Shown: positions 23,116-26,199 of the stretch, piece after piece
Layout of the letters: each line of letters begins with the position of its first letter
Position numbering within the stretch: the first letter of the stretch is position 1
Origin: Candidatus Bathyarchaeota archaeon
Lineage (GTDB): Archaea > Thermoproteota > Bathyarchaeia > Bathyarchaeales > Bathyarchaeaceae
Reading direction: 5' to 3'
Assembly (NCBI GenBank): GCA_020350305.1
Contig: CP070709.1
Coordinates: 1,149,787 to 1,175,985 of the forward strand
Length of the DNA stretch: 26,199 nt
Translations under genes and position numbers: made by a program
Notes under the pieces: generated by a model
The model's database searches: none
Told to the model about the DNA's origin: nothing
Seen by the model: only the letters and a program-made list of their open reading frames with translations

Positions 23116-24188
23116 AAATAGATGTTGAAAAACTTCTGAAAGAGAAAGCCCAAATAATTGATAAAATGATAGAAAAACACATCCCAAGGACATACGACAA
23201 AGAATCCTTGGTTTTTACACTTGGTCCACCAGCATACGAATACAGTTCTGAAGCTATAAGCAAAGCAATAGCAGAACCCATATGGGAATTTTTAGACAGA
23301 GGCGGCAAAAGATGGAGACCAACCCTTTTCCTTTTACTCTGCGAAGCTCTCGACAAAGACCCAAACGAGTTCTTAGACTTCGCCATAATCCCAGAAGTCA
23401 TCCACAACGGAACAATAATAATAGATGACATCGAAGACTCATCGGAATTTCGGAGAGGCAAACCCTGCACGTACAAATTGTTCGGCCTTGACATCGCAGT
23501 CAACGCGGGAAACACAATGTACTATCTGCCATTGTTAACCTTAATCAAAAACAAGGACAAACTTTCCAAAGAAAAACTGACTAGACTCTACGAAATCTAC
23601 GTGCAAGAAATGATCAACATAAGCTTTGGACAAGCAACAGACATCACATGGCACAGAGGATTGGTAAACGCCGACGAAATCACAGAAAACCAGTATCTTC
23701 AGATGTGCATATACAAGACTGGAACCTTAGCAAGAATGTCAGCGAAGATGGCCGCCGTACTAGCAGATGCTGATAACGGTTTGATTGGGAATATAGGGAA
23801 ATTCGCAGAGACACTCGCCGTAGCCTTTCAGATACAGGACGACATCCTCGACCTAGTCAGCGAAAAATTCGCCGAAGGAAAGGGTGGACTCGGTCGAGAC
23901 ATTACGGAGGGAAAACGAACGTTGATGGTGATTCACGCACTAAAAAAAGCGGAGACCAGAGACAAAGAGAGGTTGATAGAAATTCTCAACATGCACACAA
24001 CCGACCAAAAAATAAGAAAAGAAGCGATCGACATAATCAGAAAATATGGTTCAATAGAATACGCAAAAGAGTATGCACGAAACACGATGAAAAAAAGCTG
24101 GAAAAAAATCGACGAGTTTCTACCACCATCAAATGCAAAGGAAGAGTTAAAGGCATTCACTAGTTATCTCGTTGAAAGAAAAATCTGA
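23112..24188 (+). CDS. idsA: Polyprenyl (geranylgeranyl) diphosphate synthase
   Basis: A 358-residue trans-prenyl synthase that condenses IPP with allylic diphosphates for membrane lipids. GGKRWRP (64-70) binds IPP; the first Asp-rich motif is DDIED (105-109) in IIDDIEDSSEFRRGKP, and the second is DDILD (243-247) in FQIQDDILD. The residue five before the first motif is Gly100, not the bulky aromatic of Sulfolobus-type GGPP synthase, and the D-D-I-E-D-x-S spelling resembles eukaryotic (type III) GGPP synthases, so product length is uncertain. GGPP is the natural guess given ether-lipid synthesis. The ATG overlaps the fni stop. Confidence 0.93.
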   Translation: MKIDVEKLLKEKAQIIDKMIEKHIPRTYDKESLVFTLGPPAYEYSSEAISKAIAEPIWEFLDRGGKRWRPTLFLLLCEALDKDPNEFLDFAIIPEVIHNGTIIIDDIEDSSEFRRGKPCTYKLFGLDIAVNAGNTMYYLPLLTLIKNKDKLSKEKLTRLYEIYVQEMINISFGQATDITWHRGLVNADEITENQYLQMCIYKTGTLARMSAKMAAVLADADNGLIGNIGKFAETLAVAFQIQDDILDLVSEKFAEGKGGLGRDITEGKRTLMVIHALKKAETRDKERLIEILNMHTTDQKIRKEAIDIIRKYGSIEYAKEYARNTMKKSWKKIDEFLPPSNAKEELKAFTSYLVERKI

Positions 24189-24206
24189 TTAGGCACGGAA
24201 AATCAA

Positions 24207-25958
24207 GTGGCAAACTCAACTTCAAATACGGAACTCAGGAAAATCATTCGGAAGATTGCGCTTTTGAATGCGCTTAGCCACGGAGGAAAAGCGCGAGCCG
24301 GATCTGTTCTCGGCAAATTACTCGCAGAATGTCCGCATCTTAAAACGAGGGTAAAGGAGGTTGCCTCAGTCATTGCGGGGGTTGTCCGAGAGATTAACAA
24401 GCTTTCTCCAGATAAGCAGAGAGGGATCGTTGAGGAGAAGTGGCCGGAAGCCTTAGTTAAGGAAAAAGCTGAGGTAGAGAGGATACTCACGTCATTGTCA
24501 AATGTTGAAAATTACAAGCGGGTTGTCACCCGTTTTGCACCAAATCCAGACTGTCTTTTACATTTGGGGTCAGCTAGAGCCATAATCCTCTGCTACGAAT
24601 ATGCAAAAATGTACAACGGTTTGTTCTACCTCCGTTTCGAAGATACAGACCCGAGACTGAAAAAATCTGCCCTGCAATTCTACGATCTCATAAGAGAGGA
24701 TATAATGTGGCTCGGATGTAAATGGAATGGCGAATTCATCCAAAGCGACAGACTCCCCATATATTATGAACACGCAGAAAAAATCCTTAGAGACGGCAAT
24801 GCCTACGTTTGCACTTGCAAGCGCGAAGAGTTTCGAAAAAAAGTAATGACAAGGCAACCGTGTCTATGTAGAAACCTAACACCGGAAGAAAACGTTGCAC
24901 GCTGGAAACATATGCTAGACGGAACTTATGGCGAAGGGGAAGCCGTTGTGAGAATTAAGACTGACTTGGATCACCCGAATCCTGCAGTTCGAGACTGGCC
25001 AGCGCTGAGGATCATTGACACAAAGAAGTATAGCCATCCAAGAGTGGGCAGCAAGTACTGTGTCTGGCCTCTCTACAACTTCGCCTGTGGTGTCGACGAT
25101 CATCTAATTGGCGTAACCCACATCATACGAGGAAAAGAGCATTTAACCAATCAGACACGACAGGAGTATATGTATCAGCACTTTGGATGGAAGTATCCCG
25201 AGACCGTTCATTATGGCAGACTTAAAATAACAGGCGCTTCTCTCAGTAAATCTGTGATTGTGCAGGGACTTAGGACTGGGCTGTTCAAGAATTGGAATGA
25301 CCCGAGACTTGCCACGTTTGCCGCTTTGAGGAGGAGAGGGATAACGGCTGAAGCGATAAGGCGTCTAATAATTGATGTTGGCCCTAAGACCGCTGATGTG
25401 ACGCTAAGCTGGGAGAACCTCTATGCCTACAATCGGAAAATAATTGACCCCATTGCAAATCGGTACTTCTTTGTGTGTGACCCGAAAAAACTGACTGTAA
25501 AGAAAGTTCCACATGCATTCACCGCCGCGATTCCTCTGCATCCAGACAAGGCGGAAAGAGGGTTTCGTTCCTTTGACATAAAGCCAAAAGAGGGTAGAGC
25601 ACCCTTCTGGGTTTCCAGCGACGATCTGAAACTCATGGAGAAGCATAAAAAAATGCGTTTTATGGGGTTGTTTAACTTTCAGGTTGAAAAAGTTACAAAG
25701 CATGGCATTGAGGCGATTTTTCATAGCAAGTCTCATGAGGAAGCGAAAGAAGTGGGCGCTACCTTGATTCACTGGCTTCCATCTGGTACGGGTATTCCAT
25801 GCGAAGTTGTGATGTCAGATGCTTCTGTAGTCAAAGGCATTGCTGAAAATTCTTGTAAGGGGTTGCGTCTGGATGATATAATTCAGTTTGAACGTTTCGG
25901 TTTTGTTCGAGTTGACAATGTGGATGAGAAGTTGACCGTGTATTTTGCCCATCGATAG
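24207..25958 (+). CDS. gltX: Glutamyl-tRNA synthetase, archaeal type
   Basis: A 583-residue class Ic synthetase. The 100-residue helical N-terminal extension is typical of archaeal GluRS. The signature RFAPNPDCLLHLGSARA (109-125) holds the HIGH motif as HLGS (119-122), and SLSKS (345-349) in LKITGASLSKS is the KMSKS loop. A C-x-C ... C-x-C set in YVCTCKREEF and RQPCLCR is the zinc-binding insert. Domains after about residue 420 form the beta-barrel anticodon region of the GluRS/GlnRS type. It may charge tRNA-Gln too if the organism uses the GatDE amidation route. The GTG start at 24207 is 18 bp after idsA, so it is probably the last gene of the isoprenoid operon. Confidence 0.95.
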   Translation: MANSTSNTELRKIIRKIALLNALSHGGKARAGSVLGKLLAECPHLKTRVKEVASVIAGVVREINKLSPDKQRGIVEEKWPEALVKEKAEVERILTSLSNVENYKRVVTRFAPNPDCLLHLGSARAIILCYEYAKMYNGLFYLRFEDTDPRLKKSALQFYDLIREDIMWLGCKWNGEFIQSDRLPIYYEHAEKILRDGNAYVCTCKREEFRKKVMTRQPCLCRNLTPEENVARWKHMLDGTYGEGEAVVRIKTDLDHPNPAVRDWPALRIIDTKKYSHPRVGSKYCVWPLYNFACGVDDHLIGVTHIIRGKEHLTNQTRQEYMYQHFGWKYPETVHYGRLKITGASLSKSVIVQGLRTGLFKNWNDPRLATFAALRRRGITAEAIRRLIIDVGPKTADVTLSWENLYAYNRKIIDPIANRYFFVCDPKKLTVKKVPHAFTAAIPLHPDKAERGFRSFDIKPKEGRAPFWVSSDDLKLMEKHKKMRFMGLFNFQVEKVTKHGIEAIFHSKSHEEAKEVGATLIHWLPSGTGIPCEVVMSDASVVKGIAENSCKGLRLDDIIQFERFGFVRVDNVDEKLTVYFAHR

Positions 25959-26132
25959 TCGAAGATTTGAAGATTTTCAGATGACAGTAGCTGAGTTTTG
26001 TCGTGTTATGCTACTAGTCAATGGGCTTATCAAAAAAAGCCTATTTCAGTCTTAGTTCAAGAAACAGAAACCAAAGCAAAACCAGGGTCCAACTCACAAT
26101 CAGACGCCCTCTATTGTACGCAAAAGACGAAA

Positions 26133-26199
26133 TCATTCAGACTCAGGCGTTTGAGTTACCGGTTGAGGCTTTTCCTTCAACTTCTCTTTTTTCCTTTCA
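26133..26199 (-). CDS. C-terminal end of an unidentified Lys/Glu-rich protein (cut by window edge)
   Basis: The last 21 or so residues of a minus-strand frame, ERKKEKLKEKP followed by QPVTQTPESE and a TGA stop at 26133-26135. A charged tail is a plausible protein end, but too little is present to name a family, and a chance open frame cannot be ruled out. It would converge on gltX with a 174-bp spacer. Confidence 0.35.
   Translation of the reverse strand, partial: ERKKEKLKEKPQPVTQTPESE

Noticed and set aside
1..26199. CRISPR arrays, insertion sequences, integrases, rRNA genes, defence genes, C/D-box sRNAs
   Set aside because: No regular repeat-spacer pattern, transposase or integrase motif, rRNA segment or paired box C/D motif was found on reading the window.

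Overview
This window looks like a chromosomal segment of an archaeon. The evidence is archaeal/eukaryotic-type ribosomal proteins (L14e, L34e, archaeal L15), archaeal SecY with a DUF106/EMC3-like insertase, the archaeal CMP kinase, the isopentenyl phosphate kinase / type-2 IPP isomerase / prenyl synthase lipid cluster, a tRNA-splicing endonuclease, archaeal-type GlyRS, GluRS and CysRS, and TATA-box-like promoters. The mix of FtsZ with L14e and L34e suggests a Thermoproteota-related lineage such as Bathyarchaeia. That placement is inference from gene style; no marker was aligned.

Layout. 1-8.8 kb is almost all on the minus strand and is dominated by translation and tRNA functions: the 5' end of asnS, an alkyladenine DNA glycosylase, cysS, an M3-family oligopeptidase, tRNA-Cys(GCA), the splicing endonuclease endA, a PhoU-like DUF47 protein, and glyS. 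A squalene-cyclase-like alpha/alpha-toroid protein of unknown substrate follows. 8.9-9.6 kb is a scar region with a truncated DUF917 gene. 9.6-11.2 kb holds ftsZ and a divergent unknown gene that shares a spacer containing a perfect 14-bp palindrome. 11.2-15.9 kb holds a gene-poor stretch, inositol-1-phosphate synthase, a small membrane protein, S-adenosylhomocysteine hydrolase, an APH-type kinase-like protein and another gene-poor stretch.

15.9-20.9 kb holds an APS-kinase-like protein, then the distal end of the archaeal spc ribosomal operon on the minus strand (rpl15, secY, DUF106, rpl34e, cmk, rpl14e). This block lacks the adk and cbf5 genes common in that neighbourhood, and a small heat-shock protein stands upstream of rpl15. 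21.2-26.0 kb is a plus-strand operon, ipk-fni-idsA-gltX, with overlapping or tightly spaced genes. It joins the last steps of the archaeal (alternative) mevalonate pathway and prenyl chain elongation to glutamyl-tRNA synthetase. The window ends in the lysine-rich C-terminus of a minus-strand gene.

How the genes fit together. Four aminoacyl-tRNA synthetases (Asn, Cys, Gly, Glu), a tRNA and a tRNA-processing enzyme make this a translation-rich core segment. The isoprenoid genes and inositol-phosphate synthase supply membrane-lipid parts or osmolytes, SecY/DUF106 handle membrane insertion, and AhcY recycles the product of methylation. I see no CRISPR array, insertion sequence, integrase or defence island, and nothing that is clearly a new multi-gene system. 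The items most worth a second look are the unknown gene beside ftsZ with its palindrome, the truncated DUF917 locus, the unassigned toroid, kinase and APS-kinase-like proteins, and several active-site or metal-ligand substitutions.
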